Of a stretch of 45,791 nucleotides of DNA, positions 17,262 to 25,645 are shown one piece after another. The stretch comes from Hyphomicrobiales bacterium (GTDB lineage: Bacteria; Pseudomonadota; Alphaproteobacteria; Rhizobiales; Rhizobiaceae). Position numbers and translations under genes: made by a program. The stretch's first letter is position 1. Each line of letters begins with the position of its first letter. The stretch spans positions 1 through 45,791 of the forward strand of contig UCNG01000002.1 in the NCBI GenBank assembly GCA_900473915.1. The letters are read 5' to 3'. A model generated the notes under the pieces. That model did no database searches. It had not been told where the DNA came from and worked only from the letters and a program-made list of their open reading frames with translations.

Positions 17262-17837
17262 ATGCTTTTTCAACGCCGTAATCCCCCGACCAGAAAAGAG
17301 CGTCTGAGGCTTCTGGTCTGGCCGCGCCGCTCCTTCTCCCGTTCCCTCCGGTACGGTGGCAAACGGATTCTGCGTATAACGGCCTCGCCGCATGCCGTTG
17401 CTGCCGGTCTGGCGGTGGGCGTGTTCTCGGCGTTTACGCCTTTCTTCGGCTTTCATCTTATCATTGCGATTGTGCTTGCCTATTTTCTCGCAGGGAATAT
17501 CGCCGCCGCAGCACTTGGCACGACGCTTGCCAACCCGCTGACGCTGCCGTTCATCTGGGGAAGCACGTTCGAGCTTGGCCGTTTCATCATGAATGGCAGC
17601 ATCGACGATGCGCCGCCGGTGCGTCTCGGAAGAGCCTTGGAAACTATGCGTTTCGATGAAATCTGGACCCCGCTCCTGAAACCTATGCTGTTCGGTTCCA
17701 CCATTTTGGGGGCCGCATTCGCCGTGGTGGTCTATTTTGTCACCCGGTTTGCGGTTTCGGCCTTCCGTCGTCGCCGTATCGAGCGTCTTGCGGAAAAGCA
17801 CCGCCTGCATCGCGCACAGGAGCCTCAGAAAGCATGA
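17262..17837 (+). CDS. DUF2062 membrane protein
   Basis: The 191-residue protein has a basic N-terminus and three hydrophobic segments: [20 protein letters not shown] at about 44-63, followed by an [19 protein letters not shown] helix, and a third at about 145-165. The [14 protein letters not shown] and [13 protein letters not shown] motifs are diagnostic of DUF2062. Function is unknown. It overlaps acpS by 4 bases (ATGA), so the two are translationally coupled and head the acpS-lepB-rnc cluster. Confidence 0.88.
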   Translation: MLFQRRNPPTRKERLRLLVWPRRSFSRSLRYGGKRILRITASPHAVAAGLAVGVFSAFTPFFGFHLIIAIVLAYFLAGNIAAAALGTTLANPLTLPFIWGSTFELGRFIMNGSIDDAPPVRLGRALETMRFDEIWTPLLKPMLFGSTILGAAFAVVVYFVTRFAVSAFRRRRIERLAEKHRLHRAQEPQKA

Positions 17838-18238
17838 TTGTCGGTATTGGCAGCGACCTCATCGATATTCGCCGTGTCGAAAGTGCGCTTGAGCGGCATG
17901 GCGACCGTTTCCGCAACAGGGTCTTTACAGAGACCGAGCAGAAGAAATCGGATGGACGCAAGCAGCGCGCCGCATCTTATGCAAAGCGTTTCGCGGCGAA
18001 GGAAGCCTGTGCCAAGGCGCTCGGAACCGGCATAGCCCAGGGCGTTTTCTGGCGGGACATGGGCGTGGTCAATGCTCCTTCGGGAAAGCCCACCATGCAT
18101 CTGACCGGCGGCGCGGCCAAACAGTTGCAGAAACTCTTGCCCGCCGGAACCCGCGCTGCCATACATCTGACAATTACCGATGATTTTCCTCTCGCGCAGG
18201 CTTTCGTTATCATCGAAGCCCTGTCTGAGACGAAATAA
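17834..18238 (+). CDS. acpS: Holo-[acyl-carrier-protein] synthase
   Basis: AcpS transfers 4'-phosphopantetheine from CoA to ACP. The two metal/CoA motifs are present: [13 protein letters not shown] (Asp8) and [12 protein letters not shown] (Glu57). Length 134 residues is typical. Its start overlaps the DUF2062 stop by 4 bases. Downstream come lepB and rnc, an order conserved in Rhizobiales. Confidence 0.96.
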   Translation: MIVGIGSDLIDIRRVESALERHGDRFRNRVFTETEQKKSDGRKQRAASYAKRFAAKEACAKALGTGIAQGVFWRDMGVVNAPSGKPTMHLTGGAAKQLQKLLPAGTRAAIHLTITDDFPLAQAFVIIEALSETK

Positions 18239-18361
18239 TTGTGATTGTGACAGGCAAACTCCTGCTCATAATCGTGCGATAAACCGGCGTTCTGCCGGCG
18301 GCGTGATTGCGTCATGCATTCATAGTCGTTATTAGATCGCGTTATCGGAAGCGGAGATCCA

Positions 18362-19144
18362 ATGAGCGTGTCCAGCAAAAGTGAGACAAAAAAATCCGGC
18401 GGCCTTGGCGAAACCATCAGCGTTATCGTGCAGGCGCTGCTGCTGGCACTGGTCATCCGCACCCTGCTTTTCCAGCCTTTCAGCATACCATCGGGCTCCA
18501 TGCGCCCAACGCTTCTGGAAGGCGATTATCTGTTCGTTTCCAAATATGCCTATGGCTATTCGCGCTATTCGCTGCCGTTCGGGCTGGACCTGTTTTCGGG
18601 CCGTATCTGGAGCGCTGAGCCGAAGCGCGGCGACGTGGTGGTGTTCAAGCTGCCGAGCGATCCTTCTGTCGACTATATCAAGCGCGTAATCGGCCTGCCG
18701 GGCGACCGCGTGCAGATGCGCGGCGGTGTGCTCTATATCAACGATCAGGCGGTCAAGCGCGATCGCATCGGCACGATCAACAATCCCGATGTCACCGAGC
18801 AGAACCGCCCGGTCGAGGTCTATCGCGAAACCCTGCCGGAAGGCGTGACCTACGACACGCTCGATCTTGCGCCCAATTCCATCGGTGACGATACGCGCGT
18901 CTTCGAGGTTCCCGCCGGTCATTACTTCATGATGGGCGACAATCGCGACAACTCGCTCGATAGCCGCTTCGGCGTCGGTTATGTGCCGTTTGAAAATCTG
19001 GTCGGACGCGCCAACATCATTTTCTTCTCCATCGCCGACAAGGCAAGCCCGTTGGAAATCTGGAAATGGCCGTCCGAAGTTCGCTTTGGCCGACTGTTCA
19101 ATTCAGTCAATGGCACACCGCATACAGCCGTAACCGGAAATTGA
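18362..19144 (+). CDS. lepB: Signal peptidase I
   Basis: LepB cleaves Sec and Tat signal peptides at the outer face of the inner membrane. One N-terminal transmembrane helix (about 18-38) leads to the catalytic motif SGSMRPT with nucleophile Ser46, and the general base Lys107 in DYIKRVIGLPGD. The later motif GDNRDNSLDSR is also intact. The 260-residue length is normal for alphaproteobacteria. rnc starts one base after the stop codon, so the genes are cotranscribed. Confidence 0.97.
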   Translation: MSVSSKSETKKSGGLGETISVIVQALLLALVIRTLLFQPFSIPSGSMRPTLLEGDYLFVSKYAYGYSRYSLPFGLDLFSGRIWSAEPKRGDVVVFKLPSDPSVDYIKRVIGLPGDRVQMRGGVLYINDQAVKRDRIGTINNPDVTEQNRPVEVYRETLPEGVTYDTLDLAPNSIGDDTRVFEVPAGHYFMMGDNRDNSLDSRFGVGYVPFENLVGRANIIFFSIADKASPLEIWKWPSEVRFGRLFNSVNGTPHTAVTGN

Positions 19145-19145
19145 A

Positions 19146-19850
19146 ATGGCTTCGGCAAATCAGACAGCAGCAATTCTGGAAGAGCGCACCGGACACCGTT
19201 TTCTTAATCTGAAACGGCTGGATCGTGCGCTCACCCACTCAAGTGTGCAGGCGCCATCGCGCGCAAATTATGAACGTCTCGAATTTCTCGGTGACCGCGT
19301 TCTGGGGCTGACCGTCGCCGAAATGCTGTTCGATGAATTCCCGGAAGCATCCGAAGGCGAATTGTCGGTTCGTCTCAATGCGCTGGTAAATGCCGAAACC
19401 TGTGCGGCGATTGCCGACGAGATCGGTCTTGCCGATCTCATTCATACCGGCTCCGACATCAAGTCACTGAATGACAAGCGCCTCTTGAATGTGCGGGCCG
19501 ATGTCGTCGAGGCGCTGATTGCCACGATCTATCTCGATGGTGGGCTTGAAGCCGCGCGACGCTTCGTCAAGCGTTACTGGGAAAAGCGGTCCCTGCAAAC
19601 GGGCGCCGCCCGCCGTGATGCCAAGACGGAACTGCAGGAATGGGCGCACCAGCAGGGCAATGTCCATCCTGCCTATTCCATCATCAGCCGCACCGGCCCG
19701 GACCATGATCCGTTGTTCACGGTGGAGGTGACGGTCAAGGGTTTTGCTGCGGAAACGGGCGAGGGCCGTTCAAAACGGATAGCCGAACAACACGCGGCGG
19801 AAGCGATGCTTTATCGTGAAGGCGTCTGGAAGCGTGACAATCCGGCTTGA
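19146..19850 (+). CDS. rnc: Ribonuclease III
   Basis: RNase III processes rRNA and other double-stranded RNA. The signature ERLEFLGDRVLGL carries Glu46 and Asp50; the second pair is Asp119 and Glu122 in RADVVEALIATIYLDGG. The dsRNA-binding domain occupies about 160-230 with EGRSKRIAEQHAAEAML near the end. The 234 residues match the family. It is tightly linked to lepB and is followed by era. Confidence 0.97.
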   Translation: MASANQTAAILEERTGHRFLNLKRLDRALTHSSVQAPSRANYERLEFLGDRVLGLTVAEMLFDEFPEASEGELSVRLNALVNAETCAAIADEIGLADLIHTGSDIKSLNDKRLLNVRADVVEALIATIYLDGGLEAARRFVKRYWEKRSLQTGAARRDAKTELQEWAHQQGNVHPAYSIISRTGPDHDPLFTVEVTVKGFAAETGEGRSKRIAEQHAAEAMLYREGVWKRDNPA

Positions 19851-19884
19851 TGCAAGAATTGGCAATTTTTAAATCGTGATCGGT

Positions 19885-19890
19885 TATAAT
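19885..19890 (+). promoter_or_regulatory. Candidate -10 element of an era promoter
   Basis: TATAAT in the 151-base rnc-era spacer matches the -10 consensus. A -35-like TTGGCA lies at 19859-19864 but at a long 20-base spacing, so the promoter is tentative. Confidence 0.35.
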
Positions 19891-19906
19891 GGTCTAATAC
19901 GGATAA

Positions 19907-20005
19907 ATGCCGCTTTCGCGTGCAGTTTTGTCGTATCTGGGACGTCGTGCGCTGGAGGACGGCGGCGTTCCGCAAGGAAATATCGTCTGGAAGGATAAAC
20001 AATGA
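19907..20005 (+). other. 32-codon open frame overlapping the era start
   Basis: ATG at 19907 opens 32 codons (starting MPLSRAVLSYLGRRALEDGG) and stops at TGA 20003-20005, overlapping the era ATG in the sequence ATGA. If the -10 at 19885-19890 is used, the transcript would start about 10 bases before this ATG, so translation would be nearly leaderless. It may couple translation to era. No similarity recognised. Confidence 0.3.
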
Positions 20006-20937
20006 ATAATCGGACGACGCCGGCTGACGGCGAGAACGAAGCAGGACAGACGCGTTCCGGCTTCGTGGCGCTGATCGGGGCGCCGAATGCGGGGAAATCC
20101 ACGCTGGTCAATCAGCTTGTGGGAACCAAGGTTTCAATCGTCACGCACAAGGTGCAGACGACGCGTGCCCTTGTGCGCGGCATATTCATCGAAGATCAGG
20201 CGCAGATTGTCCTGGTGGACACGCCGGGCATTTTCCGCCCGAAGCGCAGGCTCGACCGCGCCATGGTCACCACGGCCTGGGGCGGCGCCAAGGATGCCGA
20301 CATCATTCTGGTGCTTCTCGATTCGCAAGGCGGCTTGAACGAAAATGCCGAAGCGCTGCTTTCGAGCATGAAGGATGTGCGCCAGAAGAAGGTTCTGGTG
20401 CTCAACAAGGTCGATCGCGTCGATCCGCCGGTTCTGCTGGATCTTGCCCGCAAGGCCAACGAGCTTGTCGCATTCGACCAGACTTTCATGGTTTCCGCGC
20501 TGAACGGCTCGGGCTGCAAGGATCTGGCAAAATATCTGGCCGACAATGTTCCAAACGGCCCATGGTATTATCCGGAAGACCAGATTTCCGACATGCCGAT
20601 GCGCCAGCTCGCGGCCGAAATCACCCGCGAAAAGCTCTATCTGCGTCTGCATGAAGAACTGCCCTATGCGTCGACCGTGGAAACGGAGCGCTGGGAAGAG
20701 CGTAAGGACGGCTCCGTTCGCATCGAGCAGGTCATCTATGTCGAGCGCGAAAGCCAGAAGAAGATTGTCCTCGGTCACAAGGGCGAGACAATCAAGGCAA
20801 TCGGGCAGTCAGCGCGCAAGGAAATCTCCGAAATACTGGAACAGACCGTTCATCTCTTCCTTTTCGTGAAGGTGCGTGAGAACTGGGGCAACGATCCGGA
20901 ACGCTATCGCGAAATGGGCCTTGATTTTCCAACCTAG
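20002..20937 (+). CDS. era: GTPase Era
   Basis: Era is an essential GTPase that binds 16S rRNA near its 3' end during small-subunit assembly. G motifs are clear: G1 GAPNAGKS at 26-33, G3 DTPG at 73-76, G4 NKVD at 135-138. The C-terminal KH domain has GHKGETIKAIG. AAGGA precedes the start at 20002. The stop codon TAG (20935-20937) is the first part of a RIME-like repeat. Length 311 is normal for alphaproteobacteria. Confidence 0.97.
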   Translation: MNNRTTPADGENEAGQTRSGFVALIGAPNAGKSTLVNQLVGTKVSIVTHKVQTTRALVRGIFIEDQAQIVLVDTPGIFRPKRRLDRAMVTTAWGGAKDADIILVLLDSQGGLNENAEALLSSMKDVRQKKVLVLNKVDRVDPPVLLDLARKANELVAFDQTFMVSALNGSGCKDLAKYLADNVPNGPWYYPEDQISDMPMRQLAAEITREKLYLRLHEELPYASTVETERWEERKDGSVRIEQVIYVERESQKKIVLGHKGETIKAIGQSARKEISEILEQTVHLFLFVKVRENWGNDPERYREMGLDFPT

Positions 20938-21034
20938 AGCGCGTTTCGATCTGATGCAATCAGATCGGCGCTCTAACTTTATACTGGCGCGCATCTTGTC
21001 CGAAAACCGTTTCACACTTTTCGGGATGCGCTAA
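20935..21034. repeat. RIME-like two-palindrome intergenic element
   Basis: The first palindrome is TAGAGCGC (20935-20942) with GCGCTCTA (20968-20975), enclosing CGATCTGAT/ATCAGATCG. The second is GCGCATC-CCGAAAA with TTTTCGG-GATGCGC (20989-21031). The two-palindrome, roughly 100-base structure and sequence match the Rhizobium intergenic mosaic elements known across Rhizobiales. It begins with the era stop codon and ends 18 bases before recO. Confidence 0.85.
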
Positions 21035-21052
21035 TTCATAAGACTGGCGGCC

Positions 21053-21784
21053 ATGGAATGGCGCGATGAAGGCATAATTCTCGGGACACGACGCCATGGC
21101 GAGACAAGCGCCATCGTGGAAGTGATGACCCGTGAGCATGGCCGCCATATGGGTATGGTGCGCGGCGGGCGCTCCCGCCGCATGCAGCCTTTGCTCCAGC
21201 CGGGCAATCATGTTGATGTGACATGGTGGGCGCGGCTGGATGAGCATATGGGCAGCTTTACCATCGAACCGCTGGAGTTTGCTGCCGCGCGCCTCATCGA
21301 AACGCCGGTGGCGCTTTACGGTATCCAGCTTGCGGCTTCCCATTTGCGCCTTTTGCCGGAACGCGACCCGCACCGCGGTCTTTACGAGACGCTTCGGCTT
21401 ATCATCGAGCATTTTGACGACCCGCTGGCCTCTGGCGAACTGGTGTTGCGCTTTGAGGTGATGATGCTTGAGGAACTGGGCTTCGGTCTTGATCTCAAGG
21501 AATGCGCCGCGACGGGCGTCAAGGAAGACCTGATCTATGTGTCGCCAAAATCCGGGCGTGCTGTCTGCCGTGATGCTGGCGCCCCCTGGGCCGACAAGCT
21601 TCTGGTTCTGCCGGGTTTCGTCAACAACACGGCCGTTCGTGCAACGTCCTATGACGACATCGATCATGCCTTCACGATGACGGGTTATTTCCTGATGCGG
21701 CACGTCTGGGAACCACGTGCGATAACGCCACCCGATGCGCGCGGCGGGTTTCTGAACGCCCTCGGGCGGGCGATCAGTCCATAG
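21053..21784 (+). CDS. recO: DNA repair protein RecO
   Basis: RecO loads RecA onto SSB-coated single strands in the RecFOR pathway. The N-terminal OB fold begins MEWRDEGIILGTRRHGETSAI, followed by the conserved GRHMGMVRGGRSR segment at about 30-42, and the C-terminal helical domain has FEVMMLEELGFGLDL. The 243-residue length fits. It follows era, the usual rnc-era-recO order, but a RIME-like element separates the two genes. Confidence 0.95.
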   Translation: MEWRDEGIILGTRRHGETSAIVEVMTREHGRHMGMVRGGRSRRMQPLLQPGNHVDVTWWARLDEHMGSFTIEPLEFAAARLIETPVALYGIQLAASHLRLLPERDPHRGLYETLRLIIEHFDDPLASGELVLRFEVMMLEELGFGLDLKECAATGVKEDLIYVSPKSGRAVCRDAGAPWADKLLVLPGFVNNTAVRATSYDDIDHAFTMTGYFLMRHVWEPRAITPPDARGGFLNALGRAISP

Positions 21785-21792
21785 TTTCATTT

Positions 21793-21837
21793 AAGCATGA
21801 TCCCGAAAACCGGTTCCCACTTTTCGGGATCATGCTT
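21793..21837. repeat. RIME-like palindrome acting as bidirectional terminator
   Basis: A perfect 17-bp stem (21793-21809 with 21821-21837) encloses an 11-base loop. It lies between convergent recO and the phosphatase gene, and its right arm encodes the last two residues and the stop of the phosphatase. The AAGCATGATCCCGAAAA core is a familiar Rhizobiales repeat. Confidence 0.85.
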
Positions 21838-22339
21838 TCACAGCCAGGCTGAAAACCTCACCTTCAAACGCGTCTGCTCCGCGCCCGATTGCGCGTATGG
21901 CGGCAACCATCCGCCCCTGTCGCTCCAGAATATCGTCTGCGAGCGCTATGAGCCGGATATTTGGCGTTGCCGATGGAGACACACCACGCACAATCCCGGC
22001 AAGCACATTTTCATCGAGCGTGGGGTTCAAAGCCGAAGCGATGATGAAAGCCGCAGCCGTGGAACGGGAAATACCGGCGTAGCAGTGGATAAGCAAAGGC
22101 GCATCCATGGGCCAGCCCTTTGCGAAGTCCAGAAGCGCCTGCACGTGGCTTTCATCGGGAGCGACCAATCCCGCACGCGGTTCAACAATATCGTTGAATG
22201 TCAGCGACAGGCGCACGGCATCATAGCCATCCGGCAGTGCCGCAGGGATTTCGCTTCCAAGCGTCACAACATGGCTTGGCCGGTGCAAGGCAAGTTGTGT
22301 TGCCAGTTGCGACAAGGGCGCCACGACGATCCGGCTCAT
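21830..22339 (-). CDS. Tyrosine/dual-specificity protein phosphatase
   Basis: The 169-residue protein contains the Cys-loop HCYAGISRS at 85-93 with catalytic Cys86 and Arg92, i.e. the C(X)5R signature of cysteine phosphatases. Asp50 in LTFNDI is a candidate general acid. Substrates are unknown. It overlaps the upstream HD-hydrolase gene by 4 bases (ATGA) and so is translationally coupled to it. The C-terminal Lys-Ala and stop codon come from a RIME-like repeat. Confidence 0.85.
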   Translation of the reverse strand: MSRIVVAPLSQLATQLALHRPSHVVTLGSEIPAALPDGYDAVRLSLTFNDIVEPRAGLVAPDESHVQALLDFAKGWPMDAPLLIHCYAGISRSTAAAFIIASALNPTLDENVLAGIVRGVSPSATPNIRLIALADDILERQGRMVAAIRAIGRGADAFEGEVFSLAVKA

Positions 22340-22956
22340 CGGTTCTGCCGAGCTTTTTCCAATGCCGCAAACCGTGCGAGGAAATCCGTCTGCACATCTT
22401 GTGTCGGGCGCGGGGTGATATCCAGTCCTGCCGGATCGAAACCGCGCGGACGCCCGAAATATTTGACGGCTTCCGCCTCGGTGAAACCTGCAAGTCGCGT
22501 GGCCTCAAAGAAGGCTGCGACCTGATCGGCACGCTTGATGAGTGTCTTAAGCTGAGCGGGAACGGTGATCGGCAGTGAAAAGCGCAAGTGAATGGCATTT
22601 TCCAGCCGCGTTTCAATCATCTTGTAACTGCCGCCCATCACCGCCTTGAAGGGCGAGATCATGTCGCCGATCACATATTCCGGCGCATCGTGCAGAAGCG
22701 AGAGTAGTTGCCATTCTATGCTGGCATCGGGCACCAGCCGGGTGAATATCTGGTCCACCAGCAGCGAATGCTGGGCAACCGAAAATGCGTGTTCACCGAC
22801 AGTCTGCCCGTTCCATCGCGCAACGCGGGCCAGACCATGGGCAATATCCTCAATCTCGACATCAAGCGGGGACGGGTCGAGCAGATCGAGACGGCGACCC
22901 GACAACATGCGTTGCCAGGCGCGCGTCTTGCCGGAAGATCGGTCGGCGCTTGCCAT
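22336..22956 (-). CDS. HD-domain hydrolase, YfbR-like
   Basis: The HD-fold metal residues are visible: His56 in GEHAFSVAQH, His89-Asp90 in LLHDAPEY, and Asp143 in KRADQVAAFFEA. The arrangement resembles the YfbR family of 5'-deoxynucleotidases, which trim deoxynucleoside monophosphates. Length is 206 residues. Its ATG overlaps the ygfZ stop by one base (TGATG), and its stop overlaps the phosphatase start, so the three genes form one coupled operon. Confidence 0.82.
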   Translation of the reverse strand: MASADRSSGKTRAWQRMLSGRRLDLLDPSPLDVEIEDIAHGLARVARWNGQTVGEHAFSVAQHSLLVDQIFTRLVPDASIEWQLLSLLHDAPEYVIGDMISPFKAVMGGSYKMIETRLENAIHLRFSLPITVPAQLKTLIKRADQVAAFFEATRLAGFTEAEAVKYFGRPRGFDPAGLDITPRPTQDVQTDFLARFAALEKARQNR

Positions 22957-23819
22957 CAGGCGTTTCCTGCTTCGGCTTCCGGAAATCCGAACCGCACGTG
23001 CGGCGGCAAGGTGAGGGTGACTGGCGTCTCGGCCGCAAGAATGACGTGCCCGGCATCCATCGCATCCTTGACCCGGTCGATGCGTACAAGCGCGATGCCG
23101 ACCATATCAGCCGAGCTTCCCATCGTGCCGATCTCACGTCCATCAACGGTGAGCGGCGTGCCCATCGGCGGAAGAGGGGCCTCGGAGCGGGCCACCAGAA
23201 CGCGCCGCCGTGCCGTGCCGCGATGCTGCATTCGGGACACGACTTCCTGCCCGATGAAACAGCCTTTCGGGAACGACACGCCGCCCGTCTGGTCGAAGTT
23301 GACGTCATGCGGGAAGACGTCACTGTAAGCGAAATCCGTTTCACCTTCCGCTATGCCATATTCCGCGCGCAGCTTCGTCCATGCGCTCTCATCGGTCGCG
23401 CCATCTGCCTGACCATAAATCCGGTAGACATTCAGTTCGGCTGGAAAACGGCTGTCGCGCTTGATTGAATCACTTTGTGAAGAATGTGATTCAGTTTGCC
23501 AGGAAACGCTGACAAGCGATTCTGGCAACTGCTTTATTTCGGCTTTCGCACGCAGCCGGTAGAGCGTGATGCGCTTGATAAAATCGGCGGCAATGCTTGC
23601 CGGAAGATCGAAGCGCAAGCCGCTATCGATGCGTGAAACGAGAAAGTCGAACAGGATTTTCCCTTGCGGAGCGAGCAAGGCTCCCGGTTTGAGGTCGTCG
23701 GCTCCAAGCTTGTCGAGATCGGTCGTAATCACAGCCTGCAGAAACTTTTCAGCCTCTTCGCCCGTGATGTGAACCAAAGCCCTGTTGGAAAGATTTACCG
23801 TTTCAGCTGCCGTCGTCAT
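22956..23819 (-). CDS. ygfZ: Folate-binding YgfZ-type protein
   Basis: YgfZ proteins bind tetrahydrofolate and support iron-sulfur cluster assembly or repair. The signature KGCFIGQE lies at 185-192. The true start is the ATG at 23819 (287 residues), preceded by AAGGACGAAGCG; the extension to 23951 has no similarity. The fold is the aminomethyltransferase (GcvT) type, but the key Cys motif defines the YgfZ branch. It heads the operon with the HD hydrolase and the phosphatase, and is divergent from the dihydroorotase gene 85 bases away. Confidence 0.9.
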   Translation of the reverse strand: MTTAAETVNLSNRALVHITGEEAEKFLQAVITTDLDKLGADDLKPGALLAPQGKILFDFLVSRIDSGLRFDLPASIAADFIKRITLYRLRAKAEIKQLPESLVSVSWQTESHSSQSDSIKRDSRFPAELNVYRIYGQADGATDESAWTKLRAEYGIAEGETDFAYSDVFPHDVNFDQTGGVSFPKGCFIGQEVVSRMQHRGTARRRVLVARSEAPLPPMGTPLTVDGREIGTMGSSADMVGIALVRIDRVKDAMDAGHVILAAETPVTLTLPPHVRFGFPEAEAGNA

Positions 23820-23904
23820 CGCTTCGTCCTTGCCTTTCGCGCCCTCGTTACGTAAGCCCCATTGCAGAGGCTCGCAAGTCCTATCAATCTGGCAGGAGAC
23901 AACT

Positions 23905-25239
23905 ATGGCCGAAACATTCGATACGATTTTGAAGGGTGCAACCATCGTCAATCACGACGGTATAGGCCAGCGCGACATCGGTATTCGCAATGGGCGCATC
24001 GCTGCCATAGGCTCTCTTTCCACTCACGCGGCGGGCGAGGTGATCGATTGCACCGGCCTGCATATTCTGCCCGGCGTGGTGGATAGCCAGGTGCATTTCC
24101 GCGAGCCCGGCCTTGAACACAAGGAAGACCTCGAAACCGGCTCTCTTGCCGCCGTGTTGGGCGGTGTAACTTCCGTCTTTGAGATGCCGAACACGAAACC
24201 GCTCACGACTTCGGCGGAAACGCTGGAAGACAAGGTGAGACGTGGCCGTCATCGCATGCATTGCGATTTCGCTTTCTGGGTTGGTGGCACGCGCGACAAT
24301 GCGAAGGACGTTGCCGAACTGGAACGCCTGCCGGGCGCTGCGGGGATCAAGGTATTCATGGGATCATCCACAGGCGATCTGCTGGTCGAGGACGACGACG
24401 GCGTGCGCTCGATCCTCAAGAACACGCGTCGCCGCGCGGCTTTCCATTCGGAAGACGAGTTCCGGCTGGAGGAGCGCAAGGGCTTGCGGGTTGAGGGCGA
24501 TCCGTCGAGCCATCCGGTCTGGCGCGATGAAATTGCAGCACTTCAGTGCACGGAACGGCTTGTGCGCATCGCGCGCGACACCGGCGCGCGCATTCACGTG
24601 TTGCATATCTCCACTGCCGAGGAAATCGACTTCCTGAGAGATCACAAGGATGTTGCGACGTGCGAAGCGACTCCGCACCACCTCACCTTGTCGGCAGGCG
24701 ATTACAAGACGCTCGGCAATCTCATTCAGATGAACCCGCCGGTGCGTGACAAGCGCCACCGCGACGGTGTGTGGAAGGGCATCGATCAGGGTATTGTCGA
24801 TGTCCTCGGTTCCGACCATGCCCCGCACACGCTGGAAGAAAAGCAGAAGCCCTATCCGGCTTCGCCGTCCGGCATGACGGGCGTGCAGACGCTGGTGCCG
24901 ATCATGCTTGACCACATCAATGCGGGCAGGCTTTCGCTGGAACGCTTTGTCGATCTTTCCAGCCACGGCCCGAACCGTATTTTTGGCATGGCCCGCAAGG
25001 GACGCATTGCGGTCGGCTATGATGCAGACCTCACCATCGTGGATATGAAGCGCCGCGAAACGATCACGCATGAGCAGGCCGGTTCGAAAGCTGGCTGGAC
25101 GCCCTATCATGGCAAGACCGTCACCGGATGGCCGGTTGGAACTTTCGTTCGCGGTATCAAGGTGATGTGGGAAGCGGAAATCGTAAACGCCAACAAGGGC
25201 GAGCCGGTGGAGTTTCTCGAAGCATTGCCGCATCGCTGA
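23905..25239 (+). CDS. pyrC: Dihydroorotase (class I type) with an atypical metal motif
   Basis: Dihydroorotase cyclises carbamoyl aspartate in pyrimidine synthesis. The protein is 444 residues from the ATG at 23905, which follows CAGGAG; the frame open from 23785 is an unsupported extension. The carboxylated-Lys motif (IKVFMGSSTGD), AAFHSEDE, RIHVLHIST and LGSDHAPHT are intact. The first motif reads DSQVHFREPG at 60-69: the usual DxHxH has Gln62 in place of the first His. Many alphaproteobacterial homologues I recall share this variant, so the annotation may still be right, but activity should not be assumed. pyrE is elsewhere in the window at 11.4 kb. Confidence 0.85.
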   Translation: MAETFDTILKGATIVNHDGIGQRDIGIRNGRIAAIGSLSTHAAGEVIDCTGLHILPGVVDSQVHFREPGLEHKEDLETGSLAAVLGGVTSVFEMPNTKPLTTSAETLEDKVRRGRHRMHCDFAFWVGGTRDNAKDVAELERLPGAAGIKVFMGSSTGDLLVEDDDGVRSILKNTRRRAAFHSEDEFRLEERKGLRVEGDPSSHPVWRDEIAALQCTERLVRIARDTGARIHVLHISTAEEIDFLRDHKDVATCEATPHHLTLSAGDYKTLGNLIQMNPPVRDKRHRDGVWKGIDQGIVDVLGSDHAPHTLEEKQKPYPASPSGMTGVQTLVPIMLDHINAGRLSLERFVDLSSHGPNRIFGMARKGRIAVGYDADLTIVDMKRRETITHEQAGSKAGWTPYHGKTVTGWPVGTFVRGIKVMWEAEIVNANKGEPVEFLEALPHR

Positions 25240-25249
25240 AGGTCGTCTC

Positions 25250-25528
25250 ATGTTTGTTGTCAACCTGACCTACACCAAGCCTCTTGAGGAGATCGGGAGG
25301 CATCTTGAAGCGCATCGGGAATTTCTGGACCGGCAATATGCGGATGGTGTTTTTCTGGCTTCCGGGCCGAAAAATGGCGGCGTGATCCTCGCAAGCGGTA
25401 AGGTCAGCAAGCGTGAGTTGGATTCGATACTGAAGCTCGACCCCTTCATGCAATATGGACTGGCAACTTATGATGTCGTCGAGTTTACGCCAGCAAAGTA
25501 TGCGCCTCCTCTTGGTGATCTTCTTTAA
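25250..25528 (+). CDS. YciI-family protein
   Basis: A 92-residue protein with the YciI ferredoxin-like fold: FVVNLTYTKPLEEI at the start, HLEAHREFLDRQYADGVFLASGP at about 18-40, and a DPFMQYGLATYDVVEFTP ending. The His and Asp of the AHREFLD segment are the usual conserved pair. YciI proteins are small putative enzymes of unknown substrate. It starts 10 bases after the dihydroorotase stop and is likely cotranscribed. Confidence 0.85.
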   Translation: MFVVNLTYTKPLEEIGRHLEAHREFLDRQYADGVFLASGPKNGGVILASGKVSKRELDSILKLDPFMQYGLATYDVVEFTPAKYAPPLGDLL

Positions 25529-25645
25529 GGTAAGGAGCTGGTAGCATATTGGCGTGATCTGTCCGCTCTTTGTCCGTAAGGCGGCTTTCGGTCTTGGTTG
25601 CAAGGCGTATTCTCTCTCTATAGTCTTTTGATAGGGAGAACAAAA

